From: a virus
DNA: 29,572 bases
Virus record (IMG/VR): IMGVR_UViG_3300032213_002106
Coordinates: 1 to 29,572 of that record
Strand: one strand, 5' to 3'
Made by a program: the position numbers and the translations under genes. This document shows, piece by piece, positions 18,716 to 27,276 of the stretch. Every line of letters begins with the position of its first letter. The stretch's first letter is position 1. The notes beneath the pieces were generated by a model that had not been told where the DNA came from, made no database searches, and was given only the letters and a program-made list of their open reading frames with translations.

Positions 18716-19740
18716 TATACAATTTTATAATTGATAATTCTAATGTTTTTTAATTCATAGTTCCCATCTTGGGAAACTTTAACGTGAGCAAACCCATGAT
18801 TATAATTATTATAAGGCGCATATTCCGGCTCTAAACCGCAAAGGCATCCTGTTGACCAAGTTGTTGTAACTTCACCGCTTAAAGTCTTTTCCGTATGTTC
18901 TGATGTTCTATGATGATGACCTACTATTGCACTTTCTTTAGCTTTCATAAATAAACCCCTTGCAGGATTAACAGGCGGAGCAAATCCTCCAAACCATTCG
19001 TGGCCATGAAGTATTGGAAGCTTACCAGCTAAAGCCATTTGTTTATCCTTAACTAAAGTAACTCCAAACTCTCTAAATCTCAATAGTTGTTCAAGTTTAA
19101 AATCATCAATCCCTAATAATTCAGGTGCTTTAATCATCAAATAATCTTCATACCTTTTTTCGTGATTTCCGATTTTATAGTAAATAGGACATTTGAATAA
19201 ATCTTGCATCATTTTTAGAAACTCCCTAACCATTTCTAACTCTCCCGCCATATCCCTTAATCGTCTATCTTTAGTAAATCGGCTACATTGGTAAAAGTCA
19301 GCGATATCACCATTTAAGTATATTGTATTGACTTTGTTTTCTAAACCATAATTAATTGCCAATTCAAGAGCTTTATTGTCTTGATATGGGAAATGTATAT
19401 CGGATAAAATTAAAATATTATTTTGGCCTTTTGGAATTATAAAAGCTTCACACTTTTCATAATCGCTTTCCGGTAAATCAATAATTCTGCTCATAGATTG
19501 TTTTTTTTGGGTTTCAGTACGCACTCCCGCTTGGGAAATTGGCGAACTATTTTTGCCATTTTCACCCCTATATCTTCTTACGTTTGTTCGTACACTATCA
19601 AATGAACTAAAGTCTAATTTATGTTTATCATAAATCATTCTTGCAATAGCCATCGTTGTTGCATTTGGGAATTGATTTATAAAAGACAATACAATATCTT
19701 TTTTATATGTGGCGGAATTTTGATTGCCTTTATAAGACAT
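18715..19740 (-). CDS. Calcineurin-like metallophosphoesterase with an N-terminal HTH-like domain
   Basis: A 341-residue protein. Residues about 10-60 are helical and resemble a helix-turn-helix (NATTMAIARMIYDKHKLDFS). The enzyme domain shows the metallophosphoesterase signature in order: 'SDIH' (113-116), 'GDIAD' (144-148), 'GNHE' (191-194), 'HGHE' (245-248) and 'GHHH' (273-276), a complete two-metal site. Substrates in phages range from nucleic-acid ends to cyclic nucleotides; none can be fixed here. It lies downstream of the lysozyme terminator, so it is probably expressed at a reduced or separate level. Confidence 0.88.
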   Translation of the reverse strand: MSYKGNQNSATYKKDIVLSFINQFPNATTMAIARMIYDKHKLDFSSFDSVRTNVRRYRGENGKNSSPISQAGVRTETQKKQSMSRIIDLPESDYEKCEAFIIPKGQNNILILSDIHFPYQDNKALELAINYGLENKVNTIYLNGDIADFYQCSRFTKDRRLRDMAGELEMVREFLKMMQDLFKCPIYYKIGNHEKRYEDYLMIKAPELLGIDDFKLEQLLRFREFGVTLVKDKQMALAGKLPILHGHEWFGGFAPPVNPARGLFMKAKESAIVGHHHRTSEHTEKTLSGEVTTTWSTGCLCGLEPEYAPYNNYNHGFAHVKVSQDGNYELKNIRIINYKIV

Positions 19741-19770
19741 AAGTTTATAGTTTGGTTGTTCAAACCTACA

Positions 19771-19796
19771 AAAAAAGTATTGAAAAACAATACTTT
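19771..19796 (-). terminator. Terminator after lysozyme
   Basis: On the minus strand AAAGTATTG (19796-19788), loop TTTTT, CAATACTTT (19782-19774), then further T. The stem overlaps the lysozyme stop codon. It separates the fiber-lysozyme transcript from the phosphoesterase and downstream genes. Confidence 0.8.
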
Positions 19797-20244
19797 AAGG
19801 TAAAAAATATAAATCAGCTTCTTCGATTCTTCTATTGGTTAAGCCATTAATAACTTTACCATTTGCTTTATTCCATTTTAAAAACTCAGCTTTTATTGTT
19901 AAGTCATTTGGATTTTTATTTATTTTTTTTAATAAAGTACTTGAAGAAAAATTACCAGTTCCAACATTATAAGCAAATGAAACTAAAGCGTTAAATTGAT
20001 TTTGATTTATATTTGATGTTACTAATGTATCTACTCTTTTTGCAAATCTATTAGCTATTTCTTTAAACATTTCAAATGCTTCCTGTTTAGTAATATCTTT
20101 ATCTAATAAAGTAACTTTTTTACCATCTGAATAATATGTATTTCCATAACCTATTGTTGGTATTTTAGCTGGACACAAATATGGTTTTAAACTCAATCCT
20201 TCGTGTTTAGTTATAAATAAATAACCTTTATTATCTAAAATCAT
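19795..20244 (-). CDS. GH24 lysozyme-type endolysin
   Basis: A 149-residue T4-type lysozyme that cuts the glycan backbone of peptidoglycan. Residues matching the catalytic triad are Glu15 ('KHEG'), Cys24 ('YLCPAK') and Thr30 ('PTIGYGNT'), the E-C-T variant in which Cys replaces Asp. 'QFNALVSFAYNVG' and the C-terminal 'GLTNRRIEEADLY' are also family signatures. There is no signal peptide, so export would depend on a holin. It starts in an ATGA overlap with the membrane coiled-coil gene. Confidence 0.92.
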   Translation of the reverse strand: MILDNKGYLFITKHEGLSLKPYLCPAKIPTIGYGNTYYSDGKKVTLLDKDITKQEAFEMFKEIANRFAKRVDTLVTSNINQNQFNALVSFAYNVGTGNFSSSTLLKKINKNPNDLTIKAEFLKWNKANGKVINGLTNRRIEEADLYFLP

Positions 20245-20654
20245 CTGTTTGTTTTTTTATAGCTTTCAAATTGTTTTTTCAAAGCTTCGTGGTCTTTTTC
20301 TAATTGCAAATATTTGCCTTCTAAATCATCAAACTTATCCTTCCAATATTTTGAAGCTTCTACTTCTTTTGCATAAGCCAAATAAAGGTCATTAAATTGC
20401 TTTTGTAAACTCCTAACATCATTTCTTAAATCTGCTATATCTTTGCTTTGTTCAACATTACAAGCTCTTAATTCATCCCTATCACTTTTTAAATCTTCAA
20501 CTAAAGCATCATAGATATTTTGAACCTTTGTTAAAAAGTCACCATTGCTATTTTTTAATTCTATTTTTTTAGCTTGTTTACCACCAAATATCCAAGCTAT
20601 TGGAATTGATATTGTACTAACTATTAAAGCCCAATTTTCTAATAACCAAATCAT
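20241..20654 (-). CDS. Membrane-anchored coiled-coil protein, candidate holin or i-spanin
   Basis: A 137-residue protein with one N-terminal transmembrane helix (residues about 5-24, LENWALIVSTISIPIAWIFG) and then a long charged heptad-rich coiled coil (about 40-135). It directly precedes the lysozyme with an ATGA overlap. The topology matches Rz-type inner-membrane spanins and some single-span holins. Since a possible u-spanin exists at 17462, a holin-like role is also plausible. The sequence does not decide between them. Confidence 0.6.
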   Translation of the reverse strand: MIWLLENWALIVSTISIPIAWIFGGKQAKKIELKNSNGDFLTKVQNIYDALVEDLKSDRDELRACNVEQSKDIADLRNDVRSLQKQFNDLYLAYAKEVEASKYWKDKFDDLEGKYLQLEKDHEALKKQFESYKKTNR

Positions 20655-21088
20655 ATCACTATTGCTTCAGCTTGTTGGAATATCTCATCAACTTGGTCAT
20701 CCGTCATTTGTGTAACTGACTGAATGAATAAAACAGTTTGAGAATATCTCTCTACTGTTGTGCCATAATTCCAAACATTTTTTGCTGCTGTTTTATTTGG
20801 TTCAGGTAATTGGTCTAAAGCACTCTCTATTGTAACTATTAAATTCATTAAATTTAAAATAGTTCTCAATCTCCACAATTGTACTTCTGCTGGTGTTTTG
20901 TCTTTAAACGCTTGTTCAATTTCTTCTGGTGTTGCACCCTCGTAAAACTCTCTTGTATCAAAATTAAAATATGGCTTAACCATTTCAACTTGTAAAAGTT
21001 CATCGATTAAAACTTCAGTCTCTAAACATTCATTAGAGTAGGTTGCCCCAATAACTTGATTAGTTGCTATTTCTATTATTGTTTTCAT
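20651..21088 (-). CDS. Possible tail fiber assembly or fiber-linked protein
   Basis: A 145-residue protein following the large fiber gene with a TAATG overlap. It has an N-terminal strand part (MKTIIEIATNQVIGATYSNE), an acidic 'ATPEEIEQAFKDKTPAEVQL' segment and helices toward the end (WRLRTILNLMNLIVTIESAL). Its position after the fiber and the small domain followed by helices resemble tail fiber assembly chaperones. No specific family motif is seen, so this is inference. Confidence 0.5.
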   Translation of the reverse strand: MKTIIEIATNQVIGATYSNECLETEVLIDELLQVEMVKPYFNFDTREFYEGATPEEIEQAFKDKTPAEVQLWRLRTILNLMNLIVTIESALDQLPEPNKTAAKNVWNYGTTVERYSQTVLFIQSVTQMTDDQVDEIFQQAEAIVI

Positions 21089-23976
21089 TAATTTGTAATA
21101 TTTGCTAAAGTTAAAGTCACACTATCACTTGAAGAAACTAATGTTAAAGTAAAAAATACATAAAGTGTATTTGCAGTATTATAAGTTGTGTTTAATGCAG
21201 TAAAATTGTTACTTGAAAAATCTGTAAATGCGTTTTGTATTGGATATCCAATTAAATTACCACCTTGTAAAGTAAATGTTCTAATACCAGTTCCTTGAAA
21301 TGGAAAAGTTGTTAATGTATTTTGAGCTATTGAAGTAGCACCCGTTAAAGTATTTGATGTATTAATTCTTACTCGAATTGTAGCACCACTTGACCCTCCA
21401 CTTGGTCTTATTAATTGCCAAATAACTTTCATAACATCGCTACTATTAAAAGTACCACCAGCAATAGTTGCAGTTGCTAAAATAGTTTCAGCAGTTGTAC
21501 CAGTATGAGCAGTTTGTGAAGTTTGAACAAATCTATAAGGTGTATAACTTAAAGAATTTTGTTTTAAAGCCAAAGCATCAAAAACAGCGTTTTGACTTGG
21601 TGCAATAGTTGTAACTCCATCTGTTATACTATCTGCTACTTTTGCATCAGCATATTCTTTTACTAATCTATTAGTTGGATATTTACTTGTCGAAGTGTCT
21701 AATGTTGTGTTTTCTTTATTAGCTACATTTTCAGCAGTAAAACCTAAAGCATTTTGTTTATTATTAAATGTTGTCCAATCTGTTGAACTTAATGCACCTC
21801 TATTTGATGCACTTGCAGTAGGTAAATTAAATGTATGTGTATCAGTTGATGAACTAATTGCAAAATCAGTTCCACTTGTTCCTACTGCTAAATTTTGTAC
21901 TTGTGTTGTTAATCCATTTAATGCAGTTAAACCTGTTGTAAATGTTGTAAGTACTTCACAAAGATTTCCATTTTCTGTATGTAGTGTTATAGTTCTTCCA
22001 CTTGTAATTACATAAATACGAATTGCTAACCTATCAGTTATAAGTAATGAAGTTTGTGGAACAGAAATTGAAGTAAAGTATTGGTCAATAGTTGTTCCAT
22101 TTGTAATACCTTCAGGATTTGCTGAACCACTTGCTACAAGAGTAAATACATCAGTAGCACTAACTTTATAAATTTCACCATAAAATTGTGGACTTCCACC
22201 TGTTGCACTTGATTGAAAATAAAATTCTAAATTCCAATTACCACCTGGGATATTCAAAAATGAAGGGTCTCCTGCATCAGTTATAAATGATGCTATATAT
22301 CCATTACCTGCTCCATTTGTTCTTGTAAAATTAGTACCTGCCCCAAGTATTGGTGTTTTACTCATTTCATAAAAAGTATCACCCCCAAATGTACCTTGAG
22401 AAACACTACCATTAAGATAATAATTAACTGATGAACCACCACCTGTTGAATTTGGGAAGTTAGCTAATGTGCCATCACCTCTAACATATTGAGAAACTAA
22501 ACCAGCACCTGTAACAGCAATATCACCACTTGATGTAATTGGACTATTTGTAACACTAAAAGCACTTGGCATGGTTAATCCAACAGATGTAACACCACTA
22601 CCTGTAATATCATCTAAAGTTGCTAAAGGACTTGATGCGCCACTTGGGAATGCATAATTAACAGAATTAACGCTAATACCATCTTTATTTATTATAACAT
22701 TGTCAGAACCATCAATAGTCCCTAAATAAACAGCACTTGCTCCAATATTTGTAAGCGTGTCATTAACTACACTTTTTAAAACTATTTGCCCATCTCCAAA
22801 TTCATTAATACTTGTTTCAAAATCATTTGCAGTATTGCTTAAAAAAATCGCACTATCTTCTGCCGAATCTCCTTCATCTAAAACCTCTTGAAGCGTTGGA
22901 GTGGTAATATCAGAAGTTAAAGCCATTGTACCGCCTAATCCTCTTATAAAAACTTCTTGAGCTATTTCTGATGTAGATTCAAATCTTAAAGCTGTATCTC
23001 CACCTAGATTTAAATCTTGAAAAACAATATTTCTATATCCTAATGATACCTTATTTTCGCTATCTTTAACTATTATATCATTTGTAGTTTCATTACCTGC
23101 AGCAGTTACTTGTTGAAGAGTTGGTGTTGTTCCAAAATCTTGCAACTCCCAAACAGCAGCTCCTGTTGTTGCATCAGTACAAACATAAACATTGCCATTA
23201 TCTAAAATCCAACGTGAGTCAATAACAAAGCCTTTATCGTCATCATCTGTTGCAGTTGGTGTTGTTGTAAAGTTATGCGATACCTCACGAATAGTAAAGC
23301 CATCACCACCCATTACATATAATCTACCCGCTTCCCATTTCAATTCGTAATCAACCGCACATCGCAAAGCAATACCTTTAGAACCACCAAGACCTGCATC
23401 GGTTGTGCCTTTTTTTAAGTTTGCACCATTGTCTAAAACGATTTTATCACCATCGGAAATGGATATATCAGTACCACCTGTTTGATTACCATTATCTAAA
23501 GTATCGGATAATGTTTGACTTCCAACTCCTCCTGTTGAATTAATTACCGGATTTAAAGGATCAGTATTATCAACTGCACTTCCGGTTACACTTTGAACTG
23601 TTCCGCTTAATGGGTTTATAGGAATTTCAACAGCCAACTCCCAATGGTCAGTTAAGGACATAACAGCGTTTAAATTCTCGGTGCAAATAACATCGGGATA
23701 GCCATTAATGTTTAAATAAGTACCGGCACCACATAAAAAGAAACTTGGTAATTCTGGAACATCCGGCAATTGTTGGCCATCGGTAACTGATATCGCAATA
23801 TAACCAACACCACCACTCACACCAATAGCAGTAGCAACTAAATCAACTAACTCTTGTATTGTAGCTGATTTCAAATCAGTTCCTACAGTATGTGGAAATA
23901 AATTTGTTAAACTTAAAGTTTCATCAGGAAGTTGGTCAACTCTAATCGTTGTAATTAATTCGGGATTTATTGCCAT
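21088..23976 (-). CDS. Large tail fiber / receptor-binding protein
   Basis: A 962-residue protein. Residues 1 to about 50 form an anchor domain shared with the next gene (MAINPELITTIRVDQLPDET). The middle is a low-complexity, beta-rich shaft with many Gly, Ser and Thr. Residues about 725-815 contain the familiar fiber motifs 'LSSTDWTTFNNKQNALGFTA', 'NRLVKEYADAKV' and 'TTIAPSQNAVFDALALKQ'. The C-terminal 140 residues are beta-rich and probably the receptor-binding tip. It very likely determines host range. Confidence 0.88.
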   Translation of the reverse strand: MAINPELITTIRVDQLPDETLSLTNLFPHTVGTDLKSATIQELVDLVATAIGVSGGVGYIAISVTDGQQLPDVPELPSFFLCGAGTYLNINGYPDVICTENLNAVMSLTDHWELAVEIPINPLSGTVQSVTGSAVDNTDPLNPVINSTGGVGSQTLSDTLDNGNQTGGTDISISDGDKIVLDNGANLKKGTTDAGLGGSKGIALRCAVDYELKWEAGRLYVMGGDGFTIREVSHNFTTTPTATDDDDKGFVIDSRWILDNGNVYVCTDATTGAAVWELQDFGTTPTLQQVTAAGNETTNDIIVKDSENKVSLGYRNIVFQDLNLGGDTALRFESTSEIAQEVFIRGLGGTMALTSDITTPTLQEVLDEGDSAEDSAIFLSNTANDFETSINEFGDGQIVLKSVVNDTLTNIGASAVYLGTIDGSDNVIINKDGISVNSVNYAFPSGASSPLATLDDITGSGVTSVGLTMPSAFSVTNSPITSSGDIAVTGAGLVSQYVRGDGTLANFPNSTGGGSSVNYYLNGSVSQGTFGGDTFYEMSKTPILGAGTNFTRTNGAGNGYIASFITDAGDPSFLNIPGGNWNLEFYFQSSATGGSPQFYGEIYKVSATDVFTLVASGSANPEGITNGTTIDQYFTSISVPQTSLLITDRLAIRIYVITSGRTITLHTENGNLCEVLTTFTTGLTALNGLTTQVQNLAVGTSGTDFAISSSTDTHTFNLPTASASNRGALSSTDWTTFNNKQNALGFTAENVANKENTTLDTSTSKYPTNRLVKEYADAKVADSITDGVTTIAPSQNAVFDALALKQNSLSYTPYRFVQTSQTAHTGTTAETILATATIAGGTFNSSDVMKVIWQLIRPSGGSSGATIRVRINTSNTLTGATSIAQNTLTTFPFQGTGIRTFTLQGGNLIGYPIQNAFTDFSSNNFTALNTTYNTANTLYVFFTLTLVSSSDSVTLTLANITN

Positions 23977-23980
23977 ATTT

Positions 23981-24550
23981 TTATAATTTCATTATTTTTA
24001 ACAATACCATGTAAGGTTGCATATTTTTATTAATTCCACTAACTCCTTCGGTAGCTGTATAACCTGCGGGATTTGATTGTATACCATTTGGCTCTCCATT
24101 ACCTGTTATAATATAAAGTCCAGGATCTCCATTGTCTCGGTTTGATCCGCCTACAAATAAACCTTGATGAGAATGTTCAACTACAACTGCATTTTTACTA
24201 CCTCCAATGGCTTTGATAACATTATAATTATTTCCATAACCTATACTTACTAAACCATCTAAATTTGGAGTTCCGTTTTGACCATTACAAATAGCATAAC
24301 CCTCGCATAAATCAACACCTAATCCTGTTTCAGTAAAATTATCATCAATATAACCTTGTGAAACCCATAAATCTTTAATTTCAAATTGAAAAGCGTTAGC
24401 GTTTATATTTACAAAATCAACTAAATCTTGACCATCTATTTGTTGTAAATCAGTTCCATTTTCAACTGCTATTTTAGAAGTTAATTCTATTGTCCCTGTT
24501 GGTAACTCACCAACACGAATTGTGGTTATTACTGCTGGATTTATTGCCAT
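23981..24550 (-). CDS. Tail collar-domain protein sharing the fiber anchor
   Basis: A 189-residue protein. Its first 50 residues (MAINPAVITTIRVGELPTGT, with 'GTDLQQIDGQDLVDFV') parallel those of the large fiber, implying a common attachment site. Residues about 85-189 look like a phage tail collar domain: 'GYAICNGQNGTPNLDGLVSI', 'GGSKNAVVVEHSHQG' and the end 'NKNMQPYMVLLKIMKL'. Such domains sit at fiber tips or collars. It may be a second, shorter receptor-binding protein using the same socket as the long fiber. Confidence 0.85.
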   Translation of the reverse strand: MAINPAVITTIRVGELPTGTIELTSKIAVENGTDLQQIDGQDLVDFVNINANAFQFEIKDLWVSQGYIDDNFTETGLGVDLCEGYAICNGQNGTPNLDGLVSIGYGNNYNVIKAIGGSKNAVVVEHSHQGLFVGGSNRDNGDPGLYIITGNGEPNGIQSNPAGYTATEGVSGINKNMQPYMVLLKIMKL

Positions 24551-25062
24551 TATTCTGTTGTTTTAATTATATAATTTGCATCTGTATTTGTTGTCAGTAT
24601 TACATCCGGATCACCATCGTTCAATACAAATTCGCCTAAACCTCTTGTTTGTGGAACACCATAACCAACCATTGAACCGCTAAAAGTTAAAAAGTCATCA
24701 ACTGCCGAAGCTTCTGAAATTTCAGTAATATAGCATTTGCCATAATCAACTGTTGGGAATAAAGTGCCTTGTATCTTCCAATCTAATAATATTTTTGAAC
24801 GCTTCAATAATTTCAGCTTATCGTAAGATGCAACCGTAAAAGTTCCACCCGCTACAGCTGAATTGATTTGTATTCCTTCAAATGAAATACTATAACCTTG
24901 CATCATTGGTCTTGAAGTATTCCATCCGTTATTATCTCTTGTAGTTGTAGATAGCATTTCTGCATTTTCAGAAAGCGAATTACTTGTTAAACAGCCAATT
25001 GGTAACCAGTTCCCTTGTTGTTTAATATACAAAATCCTATCGTTGCCATTGTAGAAATCCAT
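24550..25062 (-). CDS. Second tail-tube-like protein (paralogue of the major tail protein)
   Basis: A 170-residue protein resembling the tail tube at 1356-1799: both have 'ILYI', then 'CLTSN' and a 'TTT' segment near residues 38-42, followed by similar strands ('LLDWKIQG', 'YGKCYITEIS', 'LTFSGSMVG'). It leads the fiber operon behind its own promoter, overlapping the collar gene as TAATG. It might form a distal tail ring, a tail-tip adaptor or an alternative tube. The paralogy is seen directly; the role is inferred. Confidence 0.75.
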   Translation of the reverse strand: MDFYNGNDRILYIKQQGNWLPIGCLTSNSLSENAEMLSTTTRDNNGWNTSRPMMQGYSISFEGIQINSAVAGGTFTVASYDKLKLLKRSKILLDWKIQGTLFPTVDYGKCYITEISEASAVDDFLTFSGSMVGYGVPQTRGLGEFVLNDGDPDVILTTNTDANYIIKTTE

Positions 25063-25083
25063 TAAAAGTAGTTTTAATTACTA

Positions 25084-25091
25084 CAAATGTA
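25084..25091 (-). promoter_or_regulatory. Promoter -7 box (TACATTTG) for the fiber operon
   Basis: A TAnnTTTG match on the minus strand, 21 bases before the ATG at 25062. It forms a divergent pair with the portal promoter on the other strand. Confidence 0.6.
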
Positions 25092-25135
25092 CTAAAAAAT
25101 ATTCTTTGTTTATAATCATTCTAAATAAATTTTAT

Positions 25136-25143
25136 TACATTTG
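25136..25143 (+). promoter_or_regulatory. Promoter -7 box (TACATTTG) for portal and MuF
   Basis: A TAnnTTTG match on the plus strand, 18 bases before the ATG at 25162. The upstream TCTAAATAAATTTTATTA is nearly the same as before the protease-capsid promoter at 5575, linking this isolated pair to late timing. Confidence 0.65.
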
Positions 25144-25161
25144 TACATATAAACAATACCA

Positions 25162-26547
25162 ATGGTAAAAAATAGAATCGCTTTAGCTTGGGATGTATTA
25201 ACAGGTGCAAATAAAAACCTATTTAACGAAAGCATTTATAAATTAGTCGGAGGCCTTACTTCCACATATAACACTACTTTAGAAACTTTAATAACAAAAG
25301 GTTATGGAGAGAATCCTGATGTTAATGCAATAGTAAATCAACAAGCCTCAAAAACAACATCAGTTCCTTATTGCGTTAAAAAAATAGATGATAAAGAGGC
25401 TTATAAAAAGTTAAAAAAATATCCTAACAATCCAACTTTTCAACAGAAGTTATCAATTAACAAACTTAAACGCAAAGCTTACGAAACTGATACCGAGTTG
25501 CCAATGCCATTAGAAAGGCCTAATGTCAACCAAACTTGGAACGATATATTTTTCCTTTATAAAGTTTATCTAAAAGTTTGCGGTAATGTTTATCTATATA
25601 AGCAAACAATTAAAGAAGGAGTAAACGCAGGTAATCCATTGCAACTTTATATACTTCCTTCCCATTGGATGCAAATAGTGTTAAAACCAAATGCGGCTTT
25701 AATGAGTATTGAAAACCCAATTGATTATTATATTATGCAACAAGGTAATCAATTAATAAGGTTTGAAGCTGCTGATATAATCCACATTAAACGTTCCAAT
25801 CCTTTTTATAACCAAAGTGGAACACATCTTTATGGTTATAGCGAATTGATGGCCGCCATTAGAAATATAAACAGTTCTAATAATGCAATTGATAACAATT
25901 CTAAAACAATGCTTAACAGCGGAGTTTATGGATTTATTCACGCTGGTGATGGAGCAACACCATTAACAGCAGAGCAAAGCCAATCTTTAAAGGAAAGGCT
26001 TGTTGAAATGGATAATGATAGTACAAGACTTTCAAACATTGCCGGTGCGAGTGCAAAATTAGGATTTACACGTATTTCACTTACTACCGATGAACTTAAG
26101 CCTTTTGACTATTTAAGTTATGATAGACGTACTTTAGCAAATTGCCTTAATTGGAATGTTGATTTGTTAAATGAAGAAAAAAACGGAAGCGGTTTTGGTG
26201 TTGATACTATGAACGAAGCACGAAAGCGAGTTGTAACTGATAATATTAAACCCGATTTAGATTTGTTAGCGGAATACCTTAACCTTGAATTTATTCAAAA
26301 GTTTAAAGGTTATGAAGATGCCGAGATTGAATGGGATATTTCAGAACTACCGGAAATGCAAACAGACATGGAAACAATGTCTAAATGGGTTAACTCTGTT
26401 CCTTTAACATTAAACGAAAGAAGAGAAGTTTTTAACTACGAAGAAATTGACGATGAAATGATGAATGAAATTTATATCCCTACCGGAATAGTCAATTTAA
26501 ACGATCCAACTCTTAATACGTTAATGGATGGACAAACTACGATTTAG
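25162..26547 (+). CDS. Portal protein (HK97 type)
   Basis: A 461-residue portal protein, forming the dodecameric ring through which DNA enters and leaves the head. Typical features are the N-terminal 'YGENPDVNAIVNQQASKTTS', 'LYILPSHWMQIVL', 'DIIHIKRSNPFYNQSGTHLY' with 'GYSELMAAIRNIN', the clip/stem region, and the late 'EARKRVVTDNIKPDLDLLAE'. Length is normal. Unlike most phages, it is on the strand opposite to terminase, protease and capsid, with its own promoter. It overlaps the MuF gene by 20 bases. Confidence 0.9.
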   Translation: MVKNRIALAWDVLTGANKNLFNESIYKLVGGLTSTYNTTLETLITKGYGENPDVNAIVNQQASKTTSVPYCVKKIDDKEAYKKLKKYPNNPTFQQKLSINKLKRKAYETDTELPMPLERPNVNQTWNDIFFLYKVYLKVCGNVYLYKQTIKEGVNAGNPLQLYILPSHWMQIVLKPNAALMSIENPIDYYIMQQGNQLIRFEAADIIHIKRSNPFYNQSGTHLYGYSELMAAIRNINSSNNAIDNNSKTMLNSGVYGFIHAGDGATPLTAEQSQSLKERLVEMDNDSTRLSNIAGASAKLGFTRISLTTDELKPFDYLSYDRRTLANCLNWNVDLLNEEKNGSGFGVDTMNEARKRVVTDNIKPDLDLLAEYLNLEFIQKFKGYEDAEIEWDISELPEMQTDMETMSKWVNSVPLTLNERREVFNYEEIDDEMMNEIYIPTGIVNLNDPTLNTLMDGQTTI

Positions 26548-27271
26548 ACAAGAAGTTCAAGCCTACCGAATAGTTAGAAGAAATGTTATTAAAATAGTTA
26601 ATGCTATTCCTTTTAACAATATGTCTAAAGTAACTTATGAAGCTTTAATTAATTCAAACGTTACCGAAAAACAAATAAAGGATATGTATAAAGAGATTTA
26701 TACTACTTTAGGCAATCCACAATACAAACGTATTAAAAGAAGTATTAAAGTTATTGAATTAGACTTTGAGACAATTATTGCTAATTGGATTAACTCCAAT
26801 ATGGGTTTACGTATTGTTTCAGTACATCAAACATTAATTGATTCAATAATTGCTGTTATTGCTAAAGGATATGAAGATAATATTTCAGTTGCCGATATAA
26901 CAAGAAATCTACAAAATAAATTCGGATGGTATAAAGCACAAGCTTTAAGAATAGCAAGAACTGAAACTACAACTGCAACTAATTTCGCTACTGTTGTAGC
27001 TGCACAAAACTCTGACTTTGTATTAGAGAAAACTTGGATAAGCGTACAAGATAACAGGACCAGGAGACCGCCTAAATCTATTTATGACCATTTAGATATG
27101 AATGGTGTTAAAGTTGATATTAATCAGCCATTTTTTACAAGTGGTGAAGAAATAATGTATCCTGGTGATCCAAATGCAAAGGCAGGAAATGTAATTAACT
27201 GCCGATGCAAAGTGGTGTTTACTGTTAAAGAAGATGAAAACGGATTACCAATAAGAAAAACTATCCTTTAA
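26528..27271 (+). CDS. MuF-like minor head protein
   Basis: A 247-residue protein with the Mu gpF-type C-terminal domain: 'ALRIARTETTTATNFATV', 'KTWISVQDNRTRRPPKSIYD' and 'PGDPNAKAGNVINCRCKV', including the conserved His of 'DHLDMNG' and the Cys pair 'CRC'. Such proteins are minor capsid components that bind near the portal. It begins inside the portal gene, which is normal. Its stop lies in a hairpin shared with the convergent tail gene (11-base overlap). Confidence 0.88.
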   Translation: MDKLRFRQEVQAYRIVRRNVIKIVNAIPFNNMSKVTYEALINSNVTEKQIKDMYKEIYTTLGNPQYKRIKRSIKVIELDFETIIANWINSNMGLRIVSVHQTLIDSIIAVIAKGYEDNISVADITRNLQNKFGWYKAQALRIARTETTTATNFATVVAAQNSDFVLEKTWISVQDNRTRRPPKSIYDHLDMNGVKVDINQPFFTSGEEIMYPGDPNAKAGNVINCRCKVVFTVKEDENGLPIRKTIL

Positions 27272-27276
27272 TAGTT
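27256..27276 (-). terminator. Short terminator hairpin across convergent stops
   Basis: AACTAT/ATAGTT (27259-27264 with 27271-27276) with a six-base loop contains both stop codons (TAA of MuF, TAG of the tail gene). On the minus strand TTTTT follows, so it favours ending the tail transcript. The stem is only six pairs. Confidence 0.5.

Noticed and set aside
21695-22015. 106-residue plus-strand frame inside the fiber gene
   Set aside because: A reverse-strand shadow of the low-complexity fiber sequence.
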